A stretch of DNA of 64,000 bases, from contig NZ_FNQP01000011.1 in NCBI RefSeq assembly GCF_900107695.1, positions 1 through 64,000 of the forward strand, written 5' to 3'. The stretch's first letter is position 1; the number at the start of each line of letters is the position of its first letter. This document shows positions 36,407 through 45,655 of the stretch, one piece after another. The notes beneath the pieces are model-generated. The model worked only from the letters and a program-made list of their open reading frames with translations. It was not told where the DNA came from and did not search any database. This DNA is from Thiothrix caldifontis (GTDB taxonomy: Bacteria; Pseudomonadota; Gammaproteobacteria; Thiotrichales; Thiotrichaceae). The position numbers were made by a program, and so were the translations under genes.

Positions 36407-36823
36407 CTATGCCGGATTCTCTTCTGCTAAAAACTCACCGTAGATAATCAAGGAATGGTCTTTGATGCGGAAGTTATGCAGCTTGGCGATTTCGCGTTGG
36501 CGTTGTTCGATAATTTCATCATAGAATTCTACGACTTTGCCGGTTTTCATGCAGACCATATGATCATGATGTTCTTCTGTGGCCAATTCAAATACGGCTT
36601 GCCCGCCCTCAAAGTGATGGCGATTAACAAGCCCAGCCGCTTCAAACTGTGTGAGTACGCGATAAACAGTAGCTAGCCCGATTTCTTCACCATTGCCTAA
36701 CAGTGATTTATAAATATCTTCTGCACTCAGATGATGTTCTGGTGAGTTGCTTAATAAATCAAGAATTTTGACTCTCGGTTGAGTAATCTTTAATCCAGCA
36801 CGTTTAATATCCTTTTCTTCCAC
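36407..36823 (-). CDS. fur: Ferric uptake regulator Fur
   Basis: The 138-residue iron-responsive repressor has an N-terminal winged helix (KITQPRVKILDLL; ATVYRVLTQFEAAGLV) and the metal-binding HHDHMVCMKTGK segment. The structural zinc C-x-x-C of E. coli Fur is incomplete here: only one Cys (CMKT), and the C-terminal Cys pair is missing. This is intermediate between E. coli and Pseudomonas types. It is divergent from bamE, a widely conserved arrangement. Confidence 0.95.
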   Translation of the reverse strand: MEEKDIKRAGLKITQPRVKILDLLSNSPEHHLSAEDIYKSLLGNGEEIGLATVYRVLTQFEAAGLVNRHHFEGGQAVFELATEEHHDHMVCMKTGKVVEFYDEIIEQRQREIAKLHNFRIKDHSLIIYGEFLAEENPA

Positions 36824-36890
36824 CCTGCACTCTCCATCGTGAATAGTCTATTATGATGCCCATGTTTACTTTGGACAATGCAAGACTAAC

Positions 36891-37220
36891 ATGATAAAGC
36901 CTATCGTTTCACTTACCCTTACCAGCGTTTTGTTGTTGGGTGGTTGTAGTTCGTACAAAATGGAAATTCAGCAGGGTAATTATATCACCAGTGAGGAGCT
37001 GGCGCTGGTGCAGCCGGGTATGAGTGCTGCGCAAGTACAAGATACACTGGGGACGCCATTACTGGTGGATGATTTCCATAAAGACCGTTGGGATTATGTG
37101 TTTTACCTAAAATCACCCGATGGAACTGTACAGCGTAGTAGCTTAACAGTGTTTTTCCAAAATGGTGTGGTGCGTGACATTCGTAATGAGGTGGTACCTG
37201 CTCAGGTAAAACCTAAATAA
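36891..37220 (+). CDS. bamE: Outer-membrane assembly lipoprotein BamE
   Basis: The 109-residue lipoprotein has a signal peptide ending in the lipobox LGGC (Cys19). The SmpA/OmlA fold contains the family motif LVQPGMSAAQVQDTLGTPL and DRWDYVFYL. It is part of the BAM complex that inserts beta-barrel proteins. It is transcribed away from fur with a 67-bp shared promoter region. Confidence 0.95.
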   Translation: MIKPIVSLTLTSVLLLGGCSSYKMEIQQGNYITSEELALVQPGMSAAQVQDTLGTPLLVDDFHKDRWDYVFYLKSPDGTVQRSSLTVFFQNGVVRDIRNEVVPAQVKPK

Positions 37221-37229
37221 ACGCTGGTG

Positions 37230-37478
37230 TTATAGCCACTGCCGCAAGTAAAAAATGTATTGTCCTTCAGAAGATTTAGAGGGACCTTGCACCATGGCGG
37301 CAAAACGTTTGTCATCATGACAGGCTGCGTCAACGGCTTCCTGCGCGGTTGCATACAAGGTAATGCAACTGGCTGGAAATCGGTTGCGGCTGGCTTTGAA
37401 TTTGGGCATGTAAACCGTGGCGTAGGCCGTTTGTGAAACGCCTTCACCCGAAGGATCAGGGGGAACCATGCCGTGCAT
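37230..37478 (-). CDS. Small hypothetical protein linked to rnfH
   Basis: I do not recognise this 82-residue protein. It has a mixed alpha/beta pattern with TAYATVYMPKFKA, an Ala-rich helix around ATAQEAVDAA, and a C-terminal GQYIFYLRQWL strand. It has two Cys and no signal peptide. Its ATG overlaps the rnfH stop (TAATG), so translation is coupled to rnfH. Confidence 0.6.
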   Translation of the reverse strand: MHGMVPPDPSGEGVSQTAYATVYMPKFKASRNRFPASCITLYATAQEAVDAACHDDKRFAAMVQGPSKSSEGQYIFYLRQWL

Positions 37479-37789
37479 TAGCTTTCGCCTTTTTTCATGA
37501 CTTTACCTTCGGCGGCACGCTGTTTGCGTACTGTTTTAGGGTCAGCAATCAAGGGGCGATAGATTTCGATGCGATCACGTTCACGCAAGATTGTATCCAA
37601 TTTTGCTAGTTTGCCGAAAATACCTGCTTCCAGTGTTTCAAGATTGAGCTCTGGGTAATGCTGCAAAATACCGGAGGCTTGAATACCCTCACGGATACTG
37701 CTGCCTTCTGGCACTTGTGCTTTCATGAGTAATTGCTCATGAGGCAGTGGGTAAACCACTTCAATATGAAGGGTATTAGGCGTTTCCAT
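37478..37789 (-). CDS. rnfH: RnfH/RatB family ubiquitin-like protein
   Basis: The 103-residue protein starts METPNTLHIEVVYPLP and carries the family pattern FGKLAKLDTILRERDRIEIYRPL near residue 65-88, ending in a basic tail. The family has a beta-grasp fold and is linked with ratA in many gammaproteobacteria. The longer open frame to 37891 lies within ratA and is not used. It overlaps ratA by 14 bp. Confidence 0.9.
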   Translation of the reverse strand: METPNTLHIEVVYPLPHEQLLMKAQVPEGSSIREGIQASGILQHYPELNLETLEAGIFGKLAKLDTILRERDRIEIYRPLIADPKTVRKQRAAEGKVMKKGES

Positions 37790-38213
37790 AAACTTTCTTC
37801 GCTCTTTCGACAAAAGAATCCACCAATGTGTTGGCGACTTGGTTGAATATCGGGCCAACGACGAGGCTAATAATCTTGTTGGAAAACTCAAAGTCGAGAT
37901 CCAGTGAAACTTTACACGCGCCTGCTTTCAACTCATCAAAACGCCAGAAACCGTGTAAGTGTTGAAAAGGTCCGTCAACCAGACGCATTTCAATGGTTTT
38001 GTTTTTTTGCAGGCGATTGAGGGTGGTGAACTGCTTGTTCACTGCTCCCTTGGCAATTTCAATACTGGCTTTTACTTGATCGGCATCGCGTTGGTGTTCA
38101 ACCGCTGTCCTGCACCATGGCAGGAACTGCGGGTAAAGCTTAATGCCATCAACCAGTTGGTACATTTGCGCCGAGCTATACGGTACTAATGCACTACGAC
38201 TAATGTGTGCCAT
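37776..38213 (-). CDS. ratA: RatA / COQ10-like START-domain protein
   Basis: The 145-residue protein of the polyketide-cyclase/START fold shows YPQFLPWCRT, LDFEFSNKIIS and VGPIFNQVANTLVDSFVERA. Homologues are described as a ribosome-association toxin in E. coli and as ubiquinone-binding in COQ10 relatives; which applies here is not decidable. It is followed by rnfH and a small unknown gene in one operon. Confidence 0.9.
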   Translation of the reverse strand: MAHISRSALVPYSSAQMYQLVDGIKLYPQFLPWCRTAVEHQRDADQVKASIEIAKGAVNKQFTTLNRLQKNKTIEMRLVDGPFQHLHGFWRFDELKAGACKVSLDLDFEFSNKIISLVVGPIFNQVANTLVDSFVERAKKVYGNA

Positions 38214-38221
38214 GTGTAGAC

Positions 38222-39088
38222 TTATTGTGCTGTGGTTGCCGGAGCTGGTGCAGGGGCAGTTGTCGGTGCTGGTGCAGCCGCTGCTGGTGGCGGTGGAGCA
38301 TCAGCAGGTTCAAAGATGCTGAAACCAGTGGGGACGCTGAAATCAGCATCTACCAGTGCTTCTTTGGATAAATTGCTAAGTTCACTACGCGGCCCTTCGG
38401 GAAGTGCCTGAATCCGTAAAGCTAGACCTTCACGGTGTAGGCTGGCAGAACCTTCGGAGGGTGGGGTCATTCCTTGTGCTTTAGCAGATTCAACCGCAAT
38501 GCCATCCATGTATTCAAACATGGTGACGAGCATTTTGTGATCGGCGGGATCCATACTGCCAGCGCCTGCAATACAGACATCACGTACTGGTTTATCATCC
38601 ATTTTGACAGTAGAAATAGTGCATTCCATGCCCTGAATAGTTTCTTTGCGCTCGGTTTTTTCTAACTTAATCGCAGGAGCAGGGGCTTTCATGGCTGCTT
38701 CGCTTTGCTGGATACGTTCTTCTAAGGCTTTGCGCTGATCTTCTGGCATAGAAGCCATTTGCTTTTTCATTTCTTCTTTGAACTGATTTTGCATTTCGAC
38801 CACTTTGGTCATGCGTTCGCGGATTTTGTCGGGCGTGGTTTCAATGAATTGTTTGGTTTTGGTGTTGACGGTGTACAGGGTTTTTTTGCTGTCGTCATAC
38901 AAAGAATAAATGTCGTTACCCACTTCCCCCATACGGACTTTATCGCCGTGAATCTGGATGACTGTTTGGCGTTCTTGGGGGGCAAACCCTGTATCGGTAT
39001 AGGTTAATTTGGTATCGGCGTGAGCGGTGCCGATGAGGCTAATGGAAAGGGCTGTCATCAGGCAAACTGACAAAGGATTAAGGTGCAT
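38222..39088 (-). CDS. Secreted protein with a DUF4412-like fold
   Basis: The 288-residue protein starts at MHLNPLSVC, preceded by GGAG at good spacing; earlier in-frame ATGs lack one. A signal peptide covers residues 1-24. The mature part has a beta-rich start, with KVRMGEVGNDIYSLYDD resembling DUF4412-type outer-envelope proteins. A charged helical stretch (about 100-140) and two Cys (GMECTIS, RDVCIAG) follow. The C-terminal tail of Ala/Pro/Thr is probably disordered. Its function is unknown. It overlaps the upstream phosphotransferase gene by 11 bp. Confidence 0.65.
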   Translation of the reverse strand: MHLNPLSVCLMTALSISLIGTAHADTKLTYTDTGFAPQERQTVIQIHGDKVRMGEVGNDIYSLYDDSKKTLYTVNTKTKQFIETTPDKIRERMTKVVEMQNQFKEEMKKQMASMPEDQRKALEERIQQSEAAMKAPAPAIKLEKTERKETIQGMECTISTVKMDDKPVRDVCIAGAGSMDPADHKMLVTMFEYMDGIAVESAKAQGMTPPSEGSASLHREGLALRIQALPEGPRSELSNLSKEALVDADFSVPTGFSIFEPADAPPPPAAAAPAPTTAPAPAPATTAQ

Positions 39089-40679
39089 TTTCAACTCCAT
39101 GTTTTTCTGAGCAATCAAGCAGTGCTTGAATCCTCGCTAACGGTAAACTTTCACTGAAACGAACTGTTACATAAGGTTCATTATCCTGCAATGGTTTGTA
39201 ATGAGTTAATTGCTGCTGCAATACAGCAATATCGGCATCGGAGGCATCATTGCCTGCTTGTTGGCGGCGCGTAATGTTTGCTGCCAGTTGGGCGGGTGTG
39301 CCACTAAAATGCAGAATCAGAAATGCCACGTGTTGTTGTGCGGCTAATGTCCGAAAGCGCTGACGTTGCTCGATAGACAGAAAAGTGGCATCAATGACCA
39401 CTGAGTAGCCGCTTTGCAGGGCAAGCGTTGCCAGTTCCGCTAGGTGTTCATAGGTGCGGATGCTCATGTCATCGCTGTAAAGACCTTGGTTCAACCCTGC
39501 GCTAGAATGCTCGGTGGCTTGCATGGCAGCGAGGCGTTTGCGCTCCACATCCGAACGTAATTGGATGTAGCCTAGTTGTTCCACTAAGGGACGGCAGCCC
39601 CACGATTTGCCAGAACCGCTTAAGCCATGTGTAATCAACAACGCGGGATGACTTGCTTGAGTATAGGATGCAGCCAAATTCAGGTAGTTAACACAATGTT
39701 GTAAGCAATCGGCACGTGCAGCGGTATCTTCAACTTGAGTGAGGCGCAACGCATGGACTTTGGCACGTACCATGGCGCGATAGACCTTGTAAAAACGCAG
39801 AATGGATAAAGCTGCATAATCCCCGGTTTCCGTAAGCCAGATATTAAGCAGGCGGTGTGCCCATGCGGGCTTGCCCTTGTCTTCTAAATCCATCAACAAG
39901 AATGCGCAGTCACTGGCGGTATCGATCCAGCGTAACGCCTCGCTAAATTCAATACCGTCGAAAAAAGTGATTTCACCGTCAATCAGGGCTATATTCCCCA
40001 GATGTAAATCACCGTGACAGGCGCGGATATGGCCTTTTTGTTGACGCTGGGATAAGTGAGCATGGCAACGGGAATATTCCTGTTGTGTCCAATCTTCCAG
40101 TAGACTCAAGCATCTTAGAAGTGCGGGGTCAGATAATTGTTGACGCAACAGCGTGAAGTTTTGTTGCATGGGTGTGAGAATATTAGCGGGTTTTCCCCAC
40201 GGGCTTTCTGCTGGTGCGACCTCTGCTTGCTGATGAAATTGGGCGAGTCGGGTGGCGATGTTGTCCACTTGTTCTACAGCCAACAAACCAGCGGACAGCA
40301 AGCGATCCAGTTGTTGAGTGGGATCAAACTGCCGCATTTTGACAGCATATTCGACCACAGTGCCACCGGCATTCAGTGTTGCTGAACCCAATTGGTAAGT
40401 GTTGCCTATCTGTACAATGGGGACAACTTCTAGGTAAAGTTGTGGTGCAAGACGGCGGTTAAGGCGTATTTCTTCTTCACAAAAATGTTGCCTGGCTGCC
40501 AGTTGCGTAAAGTCTAGAAAACCGAAGTTGACTGGCTTTTTTATCTTGTAGGCGAACTCGCCGGTCAGGAAAATGGTCGAGATGTGGGTGTGAATTACTT
40601 GTATATTGTGTGTTGTATGGGGGTAGAATGCGGGGTTACGCATCGCCGCCCACAGAGTGTCGGATGTATGTGAGGACAT
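39078..40679 (-). CDS. Aminoglycoside phosphotransferase-like / P-loop kinase fusion
   Basis: The 533-residue two-domain protein has an N-terminal APH-like kinase fold (about 30-340) with the catalytic loop ACHGDLHLGNI and a metal site FFDGIEF. The C-terminal P-loop domain (about 345-520) contains THGLSGSGKSWG and later VIDATFLS. The fusion is widespread in proteobacteria as an AAA family ATPase of unknown substrate. No antibiotic resistance should be inferred from the name. Confidence 0.85.
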   Translation of the reverse strand: MSSHTSDTLWAAMRNPAFYPHTTHNIQVIHTHISTIFLTGEFAYKIKKPVNFGFLDFTQLAARQHFCEEEIRLNRRLAPQLYLEVVPIVQIGNTYQLGSATLNAGGTVVEYAVKMRQFDPTQQLDRLLSAGLLAVEQVDNIATRLAQFHQQAEVAPAESPWGKPANILTPMQQNFTLLRQQLSDPALLRCLSLLEDWTQQEYSRCHAHLSQRQQKGHIRACHGDLHLGNIALIDGEITFFDGIEFSEALRWIDTASDCAFLLMDLEDKGKPAWAHRLLNIWLTETGDYAALSILRFYKVYRAMVRAKVHALRLTQVEDTAARADCLQHCVNYLNLAASYTQASHPALLITHGLSGSGKSWGCRPLVEQLGYIQLRSDVERKRLAAMQATEHSSAGLNQGLYSDDMSIRTYEHLAELATLALQSGYSVVIDATFLSIEQRQRFRTLAAQQHVAFLILHFSGTPAQLAANITRRQQAGNDASDADIAVLQQQLTHYKPLQDNEPYVTVRFSESLPLARIQALLDCSEKHGVENAP

Positions 40680-40729
40680 GCCTTGTCTCTATATATGACC
40701 CGAAAATATAAGCATAGCAGGAAAATAGT

Positions 40730-43150
40730 TTGAGTCAGGAAGTAAAACAGGAATCGGCATTGCGGCGTTTCTTCAGTGGGTTATGGTTTACTATGACACT
40801 GTTTGGGCGGGTGTTTCGTATCCTGCTATTGGTCGCCTTGGTGCTCGGTTTGTTATTGGGGATTGTCTACGCCTTGGAGCTGGACGAAAAAGTTCGAGAG
40901 CAGTTTGAAGGACGGCGTTGGGAGTTACCGGCGCGGGTGTTTGCGCGGCCTTTAGATCTTTATGAGGGGCAGCAATTATTTGCCGATCACTTAGAGCAAG
41001 AACTGAAGCTACTTAATTACCGTTCCGTTGATAAACCTGTTGAAACCGGGCAATACCAGCGGCAAGGCAGTAAGTTTGTGATCAATACCCGTGGTTTCCA
41101 GTTTGCGGATGACAAGGAACCTGCGCGTAGTATCAATGTGAGTGTTGCTGACGGCAAGATTTCAACGCTCGCTTATGCTGATGGTAAAAGCCCGCTGGAT
41201 CTTATGCGCTTGGAGCCGGTATTGATCGGCAATTTCTACCCACGTCAAAATGAAGACCGGGTATTGGTGCGCCAACAAGATGTTCCGCCGCTGTTGCTGA
41301 GTGGTTTGGTGGCTGTTGAAGACAAAAAGTTTTACGAGCATCAAGGTGTTAACCCGATGGCGATTGCCCGCGCCTTGGTCGCTAATCTCAAGGCAGGTCA
41401 CACTGTGCAGGGGGGCAGTACCCTGACCCAGCAGTTGGTAAAAAACTTTTATCTGACCAACGAACGTAGCTGGCATCGTAAGCTCAAGGAGGCCACCATG
41501 GCTTTCCTGCTGGAAATGCGCTACACCAAGCAAGATATTATGGAAGCCTACCTGAACGAAATTCATTTGGGGCAAGATGGCGACCGTGCGATCCACGGTT
41601 TCGGTTTGGCAGCACAGTTTTACTTCAATCGCCCGGTTTGGGAATTGAAACCTGACCAAATTGCCTTGTTGATTGGTTTGGCGAAGGGGGCGGGCTACTA
41701 CGACCCCCGTTTGCACCCTGATCGGGCATTGGCGCGGCGTAATCTGGTATTGCAGGTTATGTTCAATGAAAAAGTGATTACCCCCGCCGTGTATCAGGAT
41801 GCTCTGGCTCAACCGTTGGGTGTCAATGAGAAAAAACCTTCTGGCAATAGCCCATTCCCAGCTTATCTGGATTTGGTGCGTCAACAGTTGCAGCGTGATT
41901 ACAAGGAAGAGGATGTCCGTAGCCAAGGCTTGATGATCTTTACTGCAATGGAGCCTATTGTGCAGTTAACGGCTGAAACCATCTTGCAAAATCGGGTGCA
42001 GCGTTTGGAACGTGCTGAGCGTATTCCGAAGGGTAAACTCAATGGGGCGCTTATTATTAGCAGTGTCCAAGGCGGTGAAGTCATTGCCTTGGTGGGCAGC
42101 AGGGATGTCCGTTATGCGGGGTATAATCGTGCTTTAACGGCGCAACGTCAGATTGGTTCCTTGGTCAAGCCCGCCATTTACTTAGCGGCATTGCAGAACG
42201 CCAAAAAATACAACCTTGCGACACGTATCAGTGATGGGCCAGTGACGGTGAAACTGGGTTCCAAGAAATTCTGGCAACCGCAAAACTACGACCGCTCCAA
42301 CATGGGAGCCGTCACCTTGCTTAAAGCCATTACACTGTCACGTAATACCCCGGCAGTAAGGGTTGGGGTGGGGGTTGGTTTGGATAATATTGTGCAAATG
42401 CTGCATGATTTGGGGATTGCGAAGGAAATACCGGCTTATCCTTCCATTTTGCTCGGTGCATTGGAAATGGCACCAATTGATGTGCAGCAAATGTACCAAA
42501 CCTTGGCGTCGGGTGGTTCCTATTCGCCACTGAAAGCGATTCGCAGTGTGATGAATCCGCGTGGTCAGGTGTTGACCCGTTACCCGTTGACTGTCAAGCA
42601 AGTAGCCAGCCCGGAAGCCGCCGATTTATTGGCTTATGCCTTACACCGTGTGACCGTTGAAGGAACAGCGAAAGAACTGGCTTCTACGTTGCCTGCTTGG
42701 AAAAAAGTGGCAGGTAAAACGGGTACAACCAATGATAAAAAAGATAGCTGGTTTGCAGGCTTTTCGGGTCAGCATGTCGTTACCGTATGGGTGGGGCGTG
42801 ACGATAACAAGCCTACGAATATGACTGGTGGTACAGGGGCGTTGAAAGTCTGGTCAGACTTGTTCAAGGTCTTGCCGACTAAACCGCTGCAAGTCGCCAG
42901 TTCCTCACGTCTGGTCTGGGTTGATGTTGATCAATCTACTGGGTTGCGGTTTAATCCAGCGTGTGGCAAGTCGGTGCGTACCCCCTTTATCAAAGGCACG
43001 CAACCCCAGGAAACCAATTATTGTGCACCGCCGCGACCTGTGGAGCCGGTTGTGCCTAGTACGCCTGCGTCGCCTGCTGCTGCACCAGTGCCCGCACCAC
43101 CTACAGGACGGCCTGACCCCTCCGGTTGGATCGATAATTTGATGCGATGA
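40730..43150 (+). CDS. mrcB: Penicillin-binding protein 1B
   Basis: This bifunctional peptidoglycan glycosyltransferase/transpeptidase has a cytoplasmic tail, a transmembrane helix (about 28-48), and a UB2H-like region (about 55-150). The GT51 domain carries the catalytic Glu in VEDKKFYEHQG and the GGSTLTQQLVKN motif. The transpeptidase shows QIGSLVKP (Ser477), SRN and AGKTGTT. The C-terminal tail is Pro/Ala-rich. At 806 residues it fits PBP1B rather than the longer PBP1A. The start is TTG at 40730. It overlaps the lipoprotein gene by 4 bp. Confidence 0.95.
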   Translation: MSQEVKQESALRRFFSGLWFTMTLFGRVFRILLLVALVLGLLLGIVYALELDEKVREQFEGRRWELPARVFARPLDLYEGQQLFADHLEQELKLLNYRSVDKPVETGQYQRQGSKFVINTRGFQFADDKEPARSINVSVADGKISTLAYADGKSPLDLMRLEPVLIGNFYPRQNEDRVLVRQQDVPPLLLSGLVAVEDKKFYEHQGVNPMAIARALVANLKAGHTVQGGSTLTQQLVKNFYLTNERSWHRKLKEATMAFLLEMRYTKQDIMEAYLNEIHLGQDGDRAIHGFGLAAQFYFNRPVWELKPDQIALLIGLAKGAGYYDPRLHPDRALARRNLVLQVMFNEKVITPAVYQDALAQPLGVNEKKPSGNSPFPAYLDLVRQQLQRDYKEEDVRSQGLMIFTAMEPIVQLTAETILQNRVQRLERAERIPKGKLNGALIISSVQGGEVIALVGSRDVRYAGYNRALTAQRQIGSLVKPAIYLAALQNAKKYNLATRISDGPVTVKLGSKKFWQPQNYDRSNMGAVTLLKAITLSRNTPAVRVGVGVGLDNIVQMLHDLGIAKEIPAYPSILLGALEMAPIDVQQMYQTLASGGSYSPLKAIRSVMNPRGQVLTRYPLTVKQVASPEAADLLAYALHRVTVEGTAKELASTLPAWKKVAGKTGTTNDKKDSWFAGFSGQHVVTVWVGRDDNKPTNMTGGTGALKVWSDLFKVLPTKPLQVASSSRLVWVDVDQSTGLRFNPACGKSVRTPFIKGTQPQETNYCAPPRPVEPVVPSTPASPAAAPVPAPPTGRPDPSGWIDNLMR

Positions 43151-43704
43151 GAGTAAATATGACCCTGAATCCCCGTTATTCCTTAGCATTTGCGGCTTTG
43201 TTAACCATGCTGTTATCTGCTTGTTCACCTAACCCAACTGTGTTGCAAGATCGTGTTTACGGTAGCCGCTCTGTGGTGATTCCGCCTAAGGTGGTGAAGC
43301 AGGCTCCTGTTAATGTTCCTGCACCCAGTAAACCTAAGCCTTCTGCATCACCGGTGATTACGCAATCTGCACCGGTGAGCAAACCCGTGATAAGCCATCC
43401 ACCAACGCCTGTCGTTAAGCCTGAGGATACAAGTGCTGCTGCACCTGAGGTTGTGGAGGTATTAACCCCTAAGGTTTACCCGTCTTCACCTGCGGTCAAA
43501 GCCTTAATGAAAGCGGCTGATTCTGAGGTGGCTAAGGGTAATCTCGATAAAGCAGCAGATACCCTTGAGCGTGCTTTGCGCATTGAAGCTGACAATCCAG
43601 ATTTATGGATGAAATTGGCAACAATCAATGAACGCCAAGGTAATCATGACCAAGCCGTCAATATGCTCAGTAAAGCAAAAGCCTACCAGGAGCAACTCAA
43701 TTAG
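43147..43704 (+). CDS. TPR-containing lipoprotein linked to PBP1B
   Basis: The 185-residue protein has a signal peptide ending in the lipobox LLSAC. A Pro/Lys/Val-rich linker (about 40-105) spans the periplasm, and one or two TPR-like units follow (about 115-180; KGNLDKAADTLERALRIEADNP, RQGNHDQAVNML). Coupling to mrcB by an ATGA overlap suggests an outer-membrane activator of PBP1B, analogous in position to LpoB or CsiV. That role is inference. An ATG at 43159 is an alternative start. Confidence 0.75.
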   Translation: MRVNMTLNPRYSLAFAALLTMLLSACSPNPTVLQDRVYGSRSVVIPPKVVKQAPVNVPAPSKPKPSASPVITQSAPVSKPVISHPPTPVVKPEDTSAAAPEVVEVLTPKVYPSSPAVKALMKAADSEVAKGNLDKAADTLERALRIEADNPDLWMKLATINERQGNHDQAVNMLSKAKAYQEQLN

Positions 43705-45655
43705 TTCGTCAAACACGCTGCCAACGGGACTGGATTTGCCGGATTTATTGGGTGAATCCGGGCCGTTTGCACAACTGATTGATGGTTTTCAAGCCAGACC
43801 ACAACAGCAGGCGATGCTGCAAGCGGTGCAAACCGTGATGCAAACGCAAGGCACTGCGGTGATTGAAGCCGGTACTGGGGTGGGAAAAACGTTTGCTTAC
43901 CTTGCGCCTGCGTTATTGTGTGATGAGCGCGTGATCATTTCCACTGGCAGTAAAACCCTGCAAGATCAGCTTTACCACAAAGATTTGCCATTGGTACGCA
44001 AGGCGTTGAAAAGTGCGGTCAAGACGGCTTTGCTGAAAGGTCGGGCGAATTATCTGTGCTTACACCGCCTGAAAGCGACCTTGGACGAAGGGCGTTTGCC
44101 GGATCGTAAAAGCGTAACGTGGTTGCACCGCATCCGTGATTGGTCGGAATTGACCAGCAAGGGCGATATTGCCGAACTGTCGGCAGTGCCACACGATGCG
44201 GAAATCTGGGGGCGTGTTACCTCGAATACCGAGAATTGTTTGGGGGCGGATTGCGGCGATTACCAAGAATGTTATGTGGTGAAGGCGAGGCGGGCGGCGC
44301 AAGAAGCGGATATTGTGGTGGTCAATCATCATCTGTTTTTTGCGGATATGGCGCTTAAGGAAGAGGGTTTCGGGGAGTTATTGCCGCTTGCCAATGTCGT
44401 GGTATTGGATGAGGCACACCAATTGCCGGAAATCGCTTCAACATTTTTCAGTGATACGTTTAGCAGCCGCCAGTTGCATGACTGGAAGCGTGATACCTTG
44501 GTAGAGGTGTTGGCAGATGCTTCGGATATGCCGCAAATCCGCGATCATTTGGATCGTTTGGAAAAGGCAGTGCTGGATTTGCGGCTGGCAATGGATATAC
44601 CGGGGCAGCGTGCACCGTGGGTACGCATCAGCCAAAAGCCTGCTATCGTCCAGCATCTGCAAGCGCTTCAGGATTGCTTGGTTGATTTGGCGGCATTGCT
44701 GGAACATGCGGCGGAACGGAGCAAAGGCTTGCAGTCGTGTTACGAGCGTTTGCTGGAACAACAGGCACGATTGGGGCGCTTGCATAACCCGCCGCCAGAT
44801 ACCGTGCAGTGGTTTGAAACCTTTACCCGTGGCTTTGCGATTACCACGACCCCGTTGGATGTGGCTGTGCCGTTCAAAAAGTGCATGGATGAATTGCCGT
44901 GTAGCTGGGTGATGACCTCGGCAACGCTGGCAGTGGGGCAATCGTTTGAGCATTTCAACCAGCGTATGGGGCTGGATACGGCGACGACCTTGCAACTGGA
45001 TAGCCCGTTTGATTATTGGCATAACTCGCTGCTGTATTTACCGGCAGGCTTGCCTGAACCGCAGGATGCGGGGTTTGTTTCCGCGTTGGTGGAGGCTGCG
45101 ATTCCGGTGATCAAAGCCTGTGGAGGGCGCACGTTTATGCTATTTACCAGCTATCGGGCGCTGAATGAAGCGGCAGAATTGTTGCAAGACCGTTTTGAAT
45201 ATCCGTTGCTGATCCAGGGCGAGTCGCCGCAACGTGACATGATTGAGCGGTTTCGTGAACTGGGTAATGCGGTCTTACTGGGTACGGCGAGTTTCTGGGA
45301 AGGCGTGGATGTGCGCGGTGAAGCCTTGAGTTGCGTGATTATCGACAAGCTGCCGTTTGCTGCCCCCAACGATCCGGTGATGGAGGCGCGGCTGGATAGC
45401 ATCCGCAAGCGTGGCGGTAATCCGTTTGGTGAATACCAGATTCCGCAGGCGGTGATTACCTTGAAGCAGGGCGTGGGGAGGCTGATTCGTGACCAGCAGG
45501 ATCGCGGGGTGTTGATGATTTGCGACATTCGCTTACGCACGCGCAGTTACGGAAAGACGTTTTTGGATAGTTTGCCGCGTATGCCGCGTACCCAGAAGCT
45601 GGACATCGTGGAACGTTTTTTTGCTGGAAATTTGAATGAAACTACTAGCCCTTGA
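43646..45655 (+). CDS. DinG/YoaA-type iron-sulfur helicase
   Basis: This XPD-like superfamily 2 DNA helicase is involved in repair. Walker A is EAGTGVGKTFAY, the iron-sulfur Cys are in the NYLCLHR and CLGADCGDYQEC segments, Walker B is VVLDEAHQLPE, and motif VI is QGVGRLIRDQQDRG. Length, about 669 residues, is normal for YoaA. The start at 43646 has AAGG five bases upstream and overlaps the lipoprotein gene by 59 bp; its first 25 residues are low-complexity, so the true start is uncertain. Confidence 0.85.
   Translation: MTKPSICSVKQKPTRSNSISSSNTLPTGLDLPDLLGESGPFAQLIDGFQARPQQQAMLQAVQTVMQTQGTAVIEAGTGVGKTFAYLAPALLCDERVIISTGSKTLQDQLYHKDLPLVRKALKSAVKTALLKGRANYLCLHRLKATLDEGRLPDRKSVTWLHRIRDWSELTSKGDIAELSAVPHDAEIWGRVTSNTENCLGADCGDYQECYVVKARRAAQEADIVVVNHHLFFADMALKEEGFGELLPLANVVVLDEAHQLPEIASTFFSDTFSSRQLHDWKRDTLVEVLADASDMPQIRDHLDRLEKAVLDLRLAMDIPGQRAPWVRISQKPAIVQHLQALQDCLVDLAALLEHAAERSKGLQSCYERLLEQQARLGRLHNPPPDTVQWFETFTRGFAITTTPLDVAVPFKKCMDELPCSWVMTSATLAVGQSFEHFNQRMGLDTATTLQLDSPFDYWHNSLLYLPAGLPEPQDAGFVSALVEAAIPVIKACGGRTFMLFTSYRALNEAAELLQDRFEYPLLIQGESPQRDMIERFRELGNAVLLGTASFWEGVDVRGEALSCVIIDKLPFAAPNDPVMEARLDSIRKRGGNPFGEYQIPQAVITLKQGVGRLIRDQQDRGVLMICDIRLRTRSYGKTFLDSLPRMPRTQKLDIVERFFAGNLNETTSP

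Noticed and set aside
39078-40679. Aminoglycoside resistance gene
   Set aside because: The APH-like domain is fused to a P-loop domain in a widespread chromosomal family of unknown substrate; no resistance context is present.
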